A stretch of 64,000 bases of DNA from a virus: the IMG/VR virus record IMGVR_UViG_3300042317_001568, positions 62,001 through 126,000 of that record. One strand, written 5' to 3'. The position numbers were made by a program, and so were the translations under genes. This document shows, piece by piece, positions 8,392-17,274 of the stretch. The notes under the pieces were generated by a model, which saw only the letters and a program-made list of their open reading frames with translations, was not told the DNA's origin and ran no database searches. The first letter of the stretch is position 1, and every line of letters begins with the position of its first letter.

Positions 8392-8414
8392 GGCCCCTTT
8401 GGGGCCGTTTCTTT
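8392..8414 (+). terminator. Rho-independent terminator
   Basis: A perfect GGCCCC/GGGGCC stem with a TTT loop is followed by GTTTCTTT. It marks the 3' end of the noncoding stretch and precedes the neck gene. Confidence 0.8.
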
Positions 8415-8443
8415 AGCTATCAGCGCTCCAGTAGAATAATGGT

Positions 8444-9673
8444 ATGACGTACCAAAAAACTTTTCCGTTCCGCCGTGTTTCCGTGGATCACATGGTCCGC
8501 GGAACAACCCGGGTTTGGTGGCAACTTGAGCCGCTATTCCGCGATCCCGGGCCGCATGTCTACCAGCTGCAAGTCAGCAAATCTGGTTTAACAAACTCTT
8601 CAGACTGGGCCGATGTCGGGCCGCCGTTAACAAACGCTTATGTGGCGTATGACTCGGCGTGGCGACTATCCGGATATTCCCTGCTTACGCATTATCGCGT
8701 TAAATTAACAACGCCAACAACTGTCTATGTCTCGCAATCTGCAGGTTGCTTTGGCGAGTTAAACGAGCGCGACTGGGTGTTGTCGCAAGAAATTATCCGT
8801 AAAGAACAGCTACGGCATCAATTTGTGTCGACGCCCGGGTATCTTATTAAGGCTATGCGTTTCGGAAAGCCGTGCCCGCGCTGCCGAGAAAAGCTGACGC
8901 AGGAAGTACTCGACTCGTATTGCCCGGTCTGTAGCGGCACTGGTTTTGAGGTCGGCTATTTTCCGCCGCAGCCGTTGCAATGCTGGGATTTATCTTTACA
9001 GACAATTCAAGAAGAAGGCGATGCGCAGGCCCGCGGGCCCACACGCGACAACGCCGTTGTCCAAGCACGCGTAATTGGTTTTCCGGCTTTAAATAAATAT
9101 GACGTGTGGGTAAACGCCGCCAGCGACGAACGCTGGATAATTGACACAATTCAAGTTGTCGCGGCTATGAGGAATGTGCCGCTGGTGTATCAGGTGCAGT
9201 TAAACCTCGCGCCGTTTACAGACGGTATTTACACATTTGAAGTCGGCGGAGAGTCGCCCACGCGCGACCCGTCGACAGAAGGCCCTACTGTTGGGTGCGG
9301 CGATGTCATCTTAAACCATAACTACAACGGCAACGATCGGTACGCCTACCTGTCTCCGACGGGGTGCCCAATCAGCGGCGCTACGGTATACGTGTTTAAC
9401 AGAAACGTATATGACGTAAACGGCCCGCAAATTGCCCGGACTATGGCGCTCGCAAAAACGAGCACAACCGCAAACGGCCGCTGGGTGCAGGGCGTTAATG
9501 TAAATCCCGGCAACTACGCTATTCTTTATGAAAAGACTGGCGAGTTCGGCCCAGACGTAGATTTTGTAACTGTGGTTGCGCCACCGCCTACCGCATCTGT
9601 TAAAACAGCGACACCCGCAAAGAGCGCCCCGACATGGCCGACGAAAAAAGAAAACGACTTCTGGACCATATAA
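8444..9673 (+). CDS. Virion (neck-region) protein with a CxxC/CxxC zinc-binding motif
   Basis: The 409-residue product is beta-rich at the N-terminus (about 1-115). It then has a treble-clef-like pair CPRC and CPVC about 17 residues apart (near residues 145-165), followed by SGTGFEVGYF, which resembles the zinc loop in DnaJ-like proteins. The C-terminal half is again beta-rich, with an Ig-like or carboxypeptidase-regulatory-like segment (about 285-385). It opens the operon leading to sheath and tube, so a neck or head-tail joining role is likely but inferred. The start has no clear ribosome site, so the N-terminus is uncertain by a few codons. Confidence 0.6.
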   Translation: MTYQKTFPFRRVSVDHMVRGTTRVWWQLEPLFRDPGPHVYQLQVSKSGLTNSSDWADVGPPLTNAYVAYDSAWRLSGYSLLTHYRVKLTTPTTVYVSQSAGCFGELNERDWVLSQEIIRKEQLRHQFVSTPGYLIKAMRFGKPCPRCREKLTQEVLDSYCPVCSGTGFEVGYFPPQPLQCWDLSLQTIQEEGDAQARGPTRDNAVVQARVIGFPALNKYDVWVNAASDERWIIDTIQVVAAMRNVPLVYQVQLNLAPFTDGIYTFEVGGESPTRDPSTEGPTVGCGDVILNHNYNGNDRYAYLSPTGCPISGATVYVFNRNVYDVNGPQIARTMALAKTSTTANGRWVQGVNVNPGNYAILYEKTGEFGPDVDFVTVVAPPPTASVKTATPAKSAPTWPTKKENDFWTI

Positions 9674-9771
9674 AGCTAAGTCCGGGGAAAAAGCGGCTGC
9701 AGCCCGGCAGAATAAAAATAGCCCTGCCGAAAATCTCAATAAACAAATCGCGCCCAAAGGATACGCCATGA
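9634..9771 (+). CDS. Small very basic protein overlapping both neighbours
   Basis: A 45-codon frame starts inside the end of the preceding gene in another frame. It ends with TGA overlapping the ATG of the next gene (ATGA), the usual sign of translational coupling. It fills a gap of about 95 bases that would otherwise be empty. The product is rich in Lys and Arg (for example DEKRKRLLDHIKLSPGKKR), suggesting nucleic-acid or capsid-interior binding. No ribosome site stronger than GAG is visible, so it is provisional. Confidence 0.4.
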   Translation: MADEKRKRLLDHIKLSPGKKRLQPGRIKIALPKISINKSRPKDTP

Positions 9772-10487
9772 GCGACTGCCCAACGCCGCCGAACCCGCCA
9801 GAGGTCGAGGCGCAGTTTCCGGAAGGTAGCCAGCCGGAAAACCGCGTAGACAAAGTTAGTGCGCTGTGCTCTTACGGCATGCGCCCCCACGTCATGACCG
9901 GCCTTTTACGTCAATTACTCATCGGGCACTTTACCGATCCGCAACATATTGAAGAGCCAAGAGTTAGGCGACAAATAGAGCTGCTTAACCAATGGCAGCC
10001 AGAACCAGACATTGGAGTGCCGCCGCAAAAGGGCATTCTTATTGAGAGCATTACTCGCTGGACACCCAATTCGGCCGACAAGCGACCGGCGGTACTAATT
10101 AAACGAAACTCGTGGACATGGTTGAAACAGACCATTGGTGACCGGTTGGAAACTAATCTTTACACCGGCAAAGAATCTTATTTTGGTTTTTGGCAAGGAA
10201 GTCATACAATTTACTGTATGTCCGGAACAGGCGCCGAGACTGAGTTCTTGGCCGCCGAAGTTTGCAAATTTTTGATACTTTTCTCGCCGTTAATACGGTC
10301 GCAACTGGAATTGCATAAATTCTTTGTCAGCGAAGTTGGCGGTGTTGGGGAAGTGCAAGAAGTGGTTCAGGGATACGCCGTCCCTGTCACTGTGACGTAT
10401 GTAGCAGAGGAGAATTGGTCGATTCAACCATACGTCCCGCGCCTCAAGCGGATTGTCTTCAAGGCTTCAGATTTGTTGTCGTATTAA
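9768..10487 (+). CDS. Neck or tail-terminator candidate
   Basis: The 239-residue protein has a Pro-rich start (about 1-30), a helical middle and a beta-rich C-terminal half ending in LKRIVFKASDLLSY. The ATG at 9768 is chosen for its AAAGGA site 6 bases upstream and its overlap with the upstream small frame. The longer reading would overlap the preceding gene heavily with a basic, unlikely N-terminus. The place just before the sheath gene is where myoviruses usually keep neck and tail-terminator genes. No family motif is recognised. Confidence 0.6.
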   Translation: MSDCPTPPNPPEVEAQFPEGSQPENRVDKVSALCSYGMRPHVMTGLLRQLLIGHFTDPQHIEEPRVRRQIELLNQWQPEPDIGVPPQKGILIESITRWTPNSADKRPAVLIKRNSWTWLKQTIGDRLETNLYTGKESYFGFWQGSHTIYCMSGTGAETEFLAAEVCKFLILFSPLIRSQLELHKFFVSEVGGVGEVQEVVQGYAVPVTVTYVAEENWSIQPYVPRLKRIVFKASDLLSY

Positions 10488-10500
10488 AACGCGGTAGTTG

Positions 10501-10529
10501 TTTTGTTTAGAATAGTGGTTGTGTATACT
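10501..10529 (+). promoter_or_regulatory. Probable promoter for the sheath/tube operon
   Basis: TATACT (10524-10529) lies 17 bases after TTTTGT (10501-10506). The stretch is the AT-rich part of the gap between the neck gene and the sheath gene. The -35 box is poor, so a non-host sigma factor or an activator may be used. The -10 box is one of four GTATACT copies in gaps. Confidence 0.4.
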
Positions 10530-10582
10530 ACTGAGTACGCGATTACCGCACCGCACACAATTTAGGGCATGGAGGCCTTCGT

Positions 10583-13500
10583 ATGTCGAGCTACGTAAAA
10601 CCGCAAGTTCTTGTATTCCAAGAATTCTCAATCGTCCCCACCGAAATCACTGAGCCGCTGCGCGCGCACATCACCGGCCCGAACGGCGTGCTGCACCGGT
10701 ATAGCGACTCTGATGAAAAACAAACCATCCGCCTCGGCGCATATAACCAAACTGACGACGTTTGCTACCCGTGGCCGCAGCGTAAGCCCGGCTCGCTTGT
10801 CGACCTTGATTACGTCAAGCTGTACATCGACAACGCGCTGCTCAAGTATTACGAGCACAACCTGAGCGACGTCGAAACCACAATCACCGCTGTAGAAACA
10901 AACCAGCGAGTGCTTCCGAACTGGATCACGTCGGACGACCTCTCCTTTAAGTCGAACACCGCGGCGTACCCGCGATCGACAGAGTTTAATGACCGCGACG
11001 TTCAACTTGGTGACGTTGTTTATCTGCGCACGGTAAGCGCCGATAACAACTGCGAAGAGACCACACTGTGGACATCTGTCGCGGGCTTTGCTTCGGACAA
11101 CGTCCCGTCGCGCATTAAGCCGGCTGTGGTCGACGACAACAACTGCGCGGGCCATAGCGCTACAACTAGCTCAGCGCAAGTTCACGCTGACGGCGGGGCG
11201 CTCGACAACTCGGTTGTAATCAACGCCGTCGATGGTTCGCTCTACAACGGCCTGCCCAGCGGCGACGTAGAAGAGACTTATACCATTACAGTCGTAAAGA
11301 GCTCGATTAGCGGATGCAACGCTGCGCGACTTCGCGTTCGATCGGCTTCTCGCCGCGACGACGTCGCCGAAGTAACAGCGGCGGCTTTCGGCTCGCCGAC
11401 AACTATCGGTACGCGCGGCCTCAAAGTCACGTTTGCCGTGACTGCCGGCAGCGGCGACACTTTCCTCGTCGGCCAGCAGTGGACTGTAAGCGTAACTCAA
11501 AGCGTCACCGCCACGACTATCGCGTCGGCCGCCGACGGTAACTTCACTATGGACGGCGATGACATCCTCGGCGCCTATACCGGCGACAAGAACGACATTT
11601 ACGTCGTCGAAGTCACCAAGGGCGGTTACTGGGCTGCTCTCCCGGCGATCACTGTTCGCACGGTAAAAGGTCTTGATTTCTCCGGCCCAACCGAAGTAAC
11701 TGCCTCTGGTGTAGAGGTCGGTATCGGCACCAGCGGCGTAAAAATTGTGTTGACGTCGACACAGGGTCTCCGTAAGGGTGACAAGTTCTACGTCACTGTT
11801 GTTTCGGCCAAGGCCGGCGAAGTGCGCAAGCTCATTCTCCGTGACGACCTCCCGGTTGCTATGCGAGAAAAGTCGATGCTCGCCAAAAAGCTCCACACGG
11901 CCAAGCTCGCTTCGACAGCCAACGTCGTCAGCCTGAGCGGCACGCCAACTATTGACGGCGTCGCGCTCCAGTCGGGCGACAAGGTTCTCTTAAAGAATCA
12001 AACCAACGCTGCGCAGAACGGTCTGTATGTCGTTCCGGCCGCGTCGGGCGACCCGGCTACCGTGGGCAATTGGACACGGACCACTGGCAATGACGTACTC
12101 ATCGCCGGCTCGTTTGTCCGCGTTACGCACGGCTCGACACAGGCTACCAAGGGTTACCTGTTAACTAACACCGGGACGTTGAATTTAGGTACCACGACGT
12201 TGACGTTTGTAAACGACGACGACGCTGATGTGCTGAAGTTCCCGTCGCTCGACCTGAAGCTGTTCATCAAGGACAACATTCAGGTTTCGAAGAATCGTAT
12301 CGGTTACGCCCCGATGACCAACTACTGGTTTGAAGATACGCAGATTTGCGTACAAGAAGGCATTGTGGCGTATCACCCAGAGTGGACAGATGCCGGCGCA
12401 GAGCAGCCGCTGCCCGTTGAGGGCGGCACGCTGTACGCCGAATACCGCGAGTGGGTGTTCGACCTGAGCGACGAAGTTAACGCCATGAGCGACGTGGCCG
12501 ATCTTGATAACATTCCCGGCCAGCTTCACCCGGACAACCCGCTGAAGTGGGGCGTTTACAAGGCGCTTGCTAATTCGAACGGTACCGCTGTGAAGTACAC
12601 AGCCGTGCACGATCCGAAAGAGCTGGACAGCTGGGTGCAGGTCCTTGAGCGTCTCAAGGGTCGCGACGACTTCTATAACCTTGTCCCGATGACGTTTGAC
12701 CGTATGGTGCAGAACCTGTGGGCCGCCCACATCGGCGCCGAGTCGAACGAGTACGCTAACAACTGGAAAGCTGGTTACTTTGCGCTCCGCGCCGAGACTC
12801 ATCAGCTGGTTGTCGGCGAAGGCGCCCGAATTCGGGGCGTTCTTGCCGAGGTTATGCCCGAAGCCGTTCTGGCCACGCTTGCCGATGACCCGAACGCGAC
12901 GAACACGCAGTACACGCTGCTGCAAGTTCCGACCGGCAACAACAACGCCAGCGGTTACTTTATTACAAATGACGTACGCCCCGGCGACATCGTTCGGTAC
13001 AACTACACCACCGACGGTTTCGGCGACGTGCAGTACGAAGAGTACGTTGTAGACAAGGTTCTGTCGGAAAACTCGCTGCTCCTGTACACCGGCGGTGACG
13101 TCGCTGTAACAACGCCGCAGCAGTTTGAAATCTGGCACAACCGGAACCGCAACGAAGTTGCCGACCACATTGCCGAACAGGCTGGTTCGCTGTCGAACCG
13201 TCGGGTTTGCGCCGTGTGGCCGGATCAGGTCGGCGAGGCCGGCACAACACAGCCCGGCTATTACTTAGCCGCTGCGCTGGCCGGTCTGACGTCGGGCGTG
13301 GTCCCGCACCAGCCGCTTACCAACGTAGAGGTAGCCGGTTTCGACGACTTCACGCGGTCCTACAAGTACTTCAATGAAACGCAACTTAACCGTATGGCTG
13401 AAGCTGGCGTCTGGATTGTGACGGAAGACCGTGACGGCACGCCGCACACGCGGCACGCGCTGACGACGGACAACCTCGACCTGAATCGTCGGGAAGAGAT

Positions 13501-13792
13501 GATCCGCCGCAACGTCGACTCGATGTCGTACCTGTTCTACCGTCGTCTGCGTCCGTACATCGGCCGCACGAACGCGCAGCCCGGAATGGTTAAGGTGCTA
13601 GAGTTCGAAGTAACGCGCGTCATCGATTTCTTGAAGTCTAACGGCAACACTGCAGAACTCGGCTCGCAGTTAATCAACGGCTCGATCCGCAAGCTGCAGA
13701 TTCATCCGCTGCTGAAGGATCGGATCGAGATTGTTCTTGATCTGGTTGTTCCGGCTCCGCTCAACAACATCGAACTGCACTTAGTGGTCTAA
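10583..13792 (+). CDS. Tail sheath protein with extra inserted domains
   Basis: The 1069-residue protein has the start (SYVKPQVLVFQEFS) and the end (SMSYLFYRRLRPYIGR, then inserted beta-strands to NNIELHLVV) of a contractile-tail sheath. It polymerises around the tube and contracts on infection. It is longer than common sheaths because of insertions in the middle. Two tandem beta-domains (about 233-306 and 339-408) share a GLKVTF/GVKIVL strand and a GDxF turn. A further domain (about 433-546, with SLSGTPTIDGVALQSGDKVL) is a module often seen in phage tail proteins. A GGAGG site and its own promoter indicate high expression. The tube gene follows. Confidence 0.88.
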   Translation: MSSYVKPQVLVFQEFSIVPTEITEPLRAHITGPNGVLHRYSDSDEKQTIRLGAYNQTDDVCYPWPQRKPGSLVDLDYVKLYIDNALLKYYEHNLSDVETTITAVETNQRVLPNWITSDDLSFKSNTAAYPRSTEFNDRDVQLGDVVYLRTVSADNNCEETTLWTSVAGFASDNVPSRIKPAVVDDNNCAGHSATTSSAQVHADGGALDNSVVINAVDGSLYNGLPSGDVEETYTITVVKSSISGCNAARLRVRSASRRDDVAEVTAAAFGSPTTIGTRGLKVTFAVTAGSGDTFLVGQQWTVSVTQSVTATTIASAADGNFTMDGDDILGAYTGDKNDIYVVEVTKGGYWAALPAITVRTVKGLDFSGPTEVTASGVEVGIGTSGVKIVLTSTQGLRKGDKFYVTVVSAKAGEVRKLILRDDLPVAMREKSMLAKKLHTAKLASTANVVSLSGTPTIDGVALQSGDKVLLKNQTNAAQNGLYVVPAASGDPATVGNWTRTTGNDVLIAGSFVRVTHGSTQATKGYLLTNTGTLNLGTTTLTFVNDDDADVLKFPSLDLKLFIKDNIQVSKNRIGYAPMTNYWFEDTQICVQEGIVAYHPEWTDAGAEQPLPVEGGTLYAEYREWVFDLSDEVNAMSDVADLDNIPGQLHPDNPLKWGVYKALANSNGTAVKYTAVHDPKELDSWVQVLERLKGRDDFYNLVPMTFDRMVQNLWAAHIGAESNEYANNWKAGYFALRAETHQLVVGEGARIRGVLAEVMPEAVLATLADDPNATNTQYTLLQVPTGNNNASGYFITNDVRPGDIVRYNYTTDGFGDVQYEEYVVDKVLSENSLLLYTGGDVAVTTPQQFEIWHNRNRNEVADHIAEQAGSLSNRRVCAVWPDQVGEAGTTQPGYYLAAALAGLTSGVVPHQPLTNVEVAGFDDFTRSYKYFNETQLNRMAEAGVWIVTEDRDGTPHTRHALTTDNLDLNRREEMIRRNVDSMSYLFYRRLRPYIGRTNAQPGMVKVLEFEVTRVIDFLKSNGNTAELGSQLINGSIRKLQIHPLLKDRIEIVLDLVVPAPLNNIELHLVV

Positions 13793-13813
13793 CTTACTGC
13801 AACGAGGTAAAAA

Positions 13814-14242
13814 ATGGCTATCCCTTTCGGCGTCGAACAGACGCACAATGGCGGCGTAAAAGTCGAGAATATTACGTTAAAGATTGCGGGGCAGGACGCT
13901 GCCGTGGCGCAACAGTTTCAATTTACGTTAACTCGTAACGTGAATCTGTTGTATGAAATCGGTACAAACAAGACCTATTACGTCGGTAATCGGCGCCAAG
14001 GGCAGGGTACGCTGCAACGCGTCGTTGCCGGTGCCGCAGGTTTTACTGGTATCGTAAAAGCGCTTGGCGACCTATGCTTGCCGCAAGATTGCCAACTACA
14101 GGGCTTTGGTTGCACCGGCGGTGCGGTCACTTACACCCTTAAGAAGGCGCTTGCGACGGCCCTCGGCGCTACCGTAACAGCTCAGGACGTTGTCATCACG
14201 GAGTCGATCAATCTGATCTTTATCGACATCGACTACGGTTGA
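13814..14242 (+). CDS. Tail tube protein
   Basis: The 142-residue beta-rich protein follows the sheath gene by 20 bases and is followed by a strong terminator, the classic sheath-tube pair of contractile tails. Features fitting a tube subunit are the small size, the GGAG-type ribosome site and the strand-rich sequence with an acidic C-terminal strand (INLIFIDIDYG). Four Cys residues occur (two around LCLPQDC and two around GFGCTGG), more than usual for a tube protein. The assignment comes from position, size and composition. Confidence 0.8.
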   Translation: MAIPFGVEQTHNGGVKVENITLKIAGQDAAVAQQFQFTLTRNVNLLYEIGTNKTYYVGNRRQGQGTLQRVVAGAAGFTGIVKALGDLCLPQDCQLQGFGCTGGAVTYTLKKALATALGATVTAQDVVITESINLIFIDIDYG

Positions 14243-14271
14243 TTCAAACGGTTGATTAAACTTAAACGAGT

Positions 14272-14304
14272 AAACCCCGGTTGCGCAAAACGCAGCCGGG
14301 GTTT
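14272..14304 (+). terminator. Rho-independent terminator after the tube gene
   Basis: A long inverted repeat (AAACCCCGG...TGCG paired with CGCA...CCGGGGTTT around CAAAA) sits 30 bases after the tube stop codon. A second GC-rich hairpin (CCGGGGC TTCG GCCCG) follows and reaches towards the next ribosome site. Confidence 0.8.
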
Positions 14305-14363
14305 ATGGTATTGGGCGTAACTGCCCGGGGCTTCGGCCCGTAACCTCACCGCAAGGTGGTAAA

Positions 14364-17273
14364 ATGAGCGAAGGTAACCGGCCGGGGCCGTCAGCGTCCC
14401 CGTACAGCTCGGGGTCTCAATATTATCAAGACCCCACTATCGGAACACGCCGCCTGCAAAATGACACGCAGTACGGTAGCCGAAACTCGACGAGCGCTTA
14501 CGGCGCGCAGTTATCTCCCGCTGCTGACCCCAACAGTACAGCTCCGGCTTTTCATAACAGCTCGATCGACACGCCACGATTACACGTAGGCACGATCGCC
14601 GACGGCACCGCGATCGCAAACTGCTATCGCGTTAATTTGGGCGGTGAAGCTGACTGTCCGATTATTGCTTCGGCAGCTAGTCACAACAGCCAGTCGCCTT
14701 TTGGCGCTACGTCTATCAGTACGTATTCTCCGGGTACGCACGTAGTGGTCATGGTGCACAACCGAGACCAGAAAGGCGTTATTCTCGGTGCCGTGCCGCC
14801 GTACATTGACGTCGGCCGTGTGGCCTATCACGACTACATCTCAGCGGCATCGAGAACGCGCGTAGACGACTGCCACAAGCGTTACCTTAAAATGGAACAC
14901 GCCGGCTACATGTCTGACTACAGCAATTGGCGCCCTGTGGATGCCACGTTGGCCAGCGAGTGGGGCGCGATAACAACCACGGGCGCTGGAATCACATTAG
15001 ATGATTTCATGGTGCGCGTGGGAATTAACGAGTTCTGCGGTCTATACGCATTTTATCACGATCAGCTATTGCGCCTGTCTGGCTACAACTTGCAACTGTG
15101 GACTGCCGGCTCAGAGCGCGACGCCTACATGGATCAGGCGGAGTGCAACGACACGCAAGGTTACACGCCGTATCCGTGGGAGGGTGTAGGCAATCTTGAA
15201 CCCGGCATCCCGGTAATTCAAGAATACGAACCGAAAACCTATAACTGCTTTAGCGGTAAGCCGTATTACTCGCGGTGGGAAAACATTCACGAGTTTGCGC
15301 AGCCGTATCACCGCACGCAAACATTTTACGGTTATTTGGGTCAGGGTGGCCGATACGTTACTCATGCCCCGCCGCCCGGTTTACAGCGCTGGACATACAA
15401 AGGCGAGCCGGGTTCTCCGGGGGACACGCCCTACGATTCGCAAATAGAGGCTAAGAACGTCCCGCCAATTAATTGCTCGTCCGGGCCTGATAAGCAAAAA
15501 GACCATCAAGAAAAACCGGTATACGGCCTGCAAGAACACAACAGCGGCCTTGATGGGCGACTGTTTATTACGTCTGCAAAGGGCGTAGTTATCTCAAAAC
15601 GCATTCTGTTGCCGATCCCGCAGCGCATCAAACGGCCCGAAGACGTCGAGCAGGGTGATGAGGCCAGCAAGAATTACAAAGCTGCCAGTAAGTTCGGCAG
15701 CGGCCCAGACCACAAAATTACGGGTGACTTTGAAACAACGGACCAGCAGTACCCGAACATGCAGCGGGCCGCCGCGGTGCTCGACCTGCACGGGTATTTG
15801 TTTAACTATGCCGGTCTGCACCCATTTTATTGGCACGCGAAAGATTACAAGACGTGGGAAGAGCAAGACCTGCGCAGCGAGGGGTACGCGAACTACAACC
15901 AAAAAATACCGGACTTCGGCCAGCTTGCCGGCGCGAAGATGTACCTAAAAGAAGAGTCGCCGAAGAACTGGAAGATTGACCACAGGTACAACACACAAAA
16001 ATTTTGGGAAACAGAGTCGTTTATTTCGCTGCTGGAAGAAGGCACGGTCGTTATCGGCGACGGGTATGGCGCCGAAATTCGCATGTCCGGTGGTTGCGTG
16101 TTTATCTCTGCTCCCGGTGACGTGTGGTGCAAGAGCGGAAGAGACGTGCAACTGTGGGGCGGCAACGACGTTATTACGCGCGCCAATAAAAGCGTGGACA
16201 TCTCGTCGACCGAAAAGAATGTCCGCATTAAAGCCGAAGAGCACGTGCTGGTTTTTGCTGGTAATGAACAGTCTCAGCACGAAGGCGGGATTCTACTTGA
16301 GAGCCGCGGCAAGACTGTCGAATACGACTTTGAACAATGCGGCGACGAAATTCGCTTTGCCGGTATTGTGATGCGCGCGCCAGAATCTAATGTTGTCAGT
16401 CTGGCGCATCAGATTTACATGCGCACAGGTGGCGGCGAGATCAAGCCGGGGCAAATCGTATTAGATGCCGCAAAGGGCGACAGCGACATTGTGACCAAGT
16501 CGAAAAACATGTACAGCTATGTAAATGAGACAGGCGCTGTATATCAGTTTTTTGGGTCTCAAAACGGGTTCGTTGGCCGCGCTAATCTTTTTAGGGAAGA
16601 CATTACGCTCCTGTGCGGCCCGGTCGGTACTACGGGGAGCATCTTCGCAAACGGCGACGTGATGTGTAATGGTAGCGCGGGTTTCTTAGCTGCTGCCGGC
16701 CACATTATCACAAAGAAAGCGGCCACATCTGGCGCGATATTCGTAGCCCCCTGCGACGCCGAAAGTGGTTGCGAAAGAATCGTCAACGAGGCGATCGAAA
16801 CGTTCGCGACGCTTAGTACCGAAGACGTGCCGGACATCGGCATGCAGATTGACGAGCAGGTGCTAGAGGCTCTGTGGTATGGCGAAAAGCGCGCCGGCAA
16901 CGACGACACGATTAACAAGATTGAGTTCTCGTTCCGGCGCGACGAAGACTACAAGATACCCGACTTCGTGCTGTATGAAGATCGTTGGCAGCAGATGGCG
17001 CGGCTCGGAGGCCAAGAACCCGCTAAGTGGACAGAGCGGCCTGTTAAAAACAAGGCGTGTGACGAAACGTGGCCGTTCCCCGGTAAGAAGTGGCTGAAGG
17101 ACGAGCCGGCGTATGTCGAACAAGACTTCTCTATTGTGCAAATAGAGGGCGGGTACATCGACAAAGAACGCGGCGAATCACCCGGCCTCGCGGGCGAGTA
17201 CCAGCAACCCAAATTCAAAAACAACAACAAAAAAACACTTGACGGCAATTATCCCATTACACCAAGGACGTAA
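14364..17273 (+). CDS. Baseplate central spike protein (gp5/VgrG-like)
   Basis: The 969-residue protein has three regions. A disordered Ser/Tyr/Gln-rich N-terminus (about 1-60) comes first. An OB-fold-like domain (about 70-160, with PGTHVVVMVHNRDQKGVILG) follows, as in T4 gp5 and VgrG. A long strand-rich section (about 575-780) repeats short valine- and glycine-rich strands (RMSGGCVFISAPGDVWCKSG), as in the beta-helical or prism needle of spikes. It is the first gene after the tube and precedes the tape-measure chaperones. No lysozyme motif is evident in the middle. The AAGGTGG ribosome site is well placed. Confidence 0.75.
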   Translation: MSEGNRPGPSASPYSSGSQYYQDPTIGTRRLQNDTQYGSRNSTSAYGAQLSPAADPNSTAPAFHNSSIDTPRLHVGTIADGTAIANCYRVNLGGEADCPIIASAASHNSQSPFGATSISTYSPGTHVVVMVHNRDQKGVILGAVPPYIDVGRVAYHDYISAASRTRVDDCHKRYLKMEHAGYMSDYSNWRPVDATLASEWGAITTTGAGITLDDFMVRVGINEFCGLYAFYHDQLLRLSGYNLQLWTAGSERDAYMDQAECNDTQGYTPYPWEGVGNLEPGIPVIQEYEPKTYNCFSGKPYYSRWENIHEFAQPYHRTQTFYGYLGQGGRYVTHAPPPGLQRWTYKGEPGSPGDTPYDSQIEAKNVPPINCSSGPDKQKDHQEKPVYGLQEHNSGLDGRLFITSAKGVVISKRILLPIPQRIKRPEDVEQGDEASKNYKAASKFGSGPDHKITGDFETTDQQYPNMQRAAAVLDLHGYLFNYAGLHPFYWHAKDYKTWEEQDLRSEGYANYNQKIPDFGQLAGAKMYLKEESPKNWKIDHRYNTQKFWETESFISLLEEGTVVIGDGYGAEIRMSGGCVFISAPGDVWCKSGRDVQLWGGNDVITRANKSVDISSTEKNVRIKAEEHVLVFAGNEQSQHEGGILLESRGKTVEYDFEQCGDEIRFAGIVMRAPESNVVSLAHQIYMRTGGGEIKPGQIVLDAAKGDSDIVTKSKNMYSYVNETGAVYQFFGSQNGFVGRANLFREDITLLCGPVGTTGSIFANGDVMCNGSAGFLAAAGHIITKKAATSGAIFVAPCDAESGCERIVNEAIETFATLSTEDVPDIGMQIDEQVLEALWYGEKRAGNDDTINKIEFSFRRDEDYKIPDFVLYEDRWQQMARLGGQEPAKWTERPVKNKACDETWPFPGKKWLKDEPAYVEQDFSIVQIEGGYIDKERGESPGLAGEYQQPKFKNNNKKTLDGNYPITPRT

Positions 17274-17274
17274 A

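Larger units (their letters stand above)
7785..8414 (+). ncRNA. Candidate large structured noncoding RNA
   Basis: About 630 bases hold no credible gene. The only open frame of note (89 codons) has implausible composition and no ribosome site. The stretch is dense in inverted repeats on the + strand: CCGGG/CCCGG near 7858-7875, CATAGC/GCTGTG near 7977, and GGGAC/GTCCC near 8006-8027. Others are GTCGC/GCGAC near 8059-8083, CGGTC/GACCG near 8092-8106, CGCGGGC/GCCCGCG (8223-8242) and CCGC/GGCG near 8360. It ends at a perfect terminator. Length and phage context resemble the GOLLD/ROOL class of large phage RNAs, but I cannot confirm membership. It is not recognisable as RNase P RNA, tmRNA or a group I/II intron. 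Confidence 0.55.

Noticed and set aside
8340-8400. Possible degenerate tRNA/tmRNA end (GGCGGAG... with a TTCGATT-like loop on the minus strand)
   Set aside because: The T-arm loop is too long, and no D or anticodon arm can be drawn.
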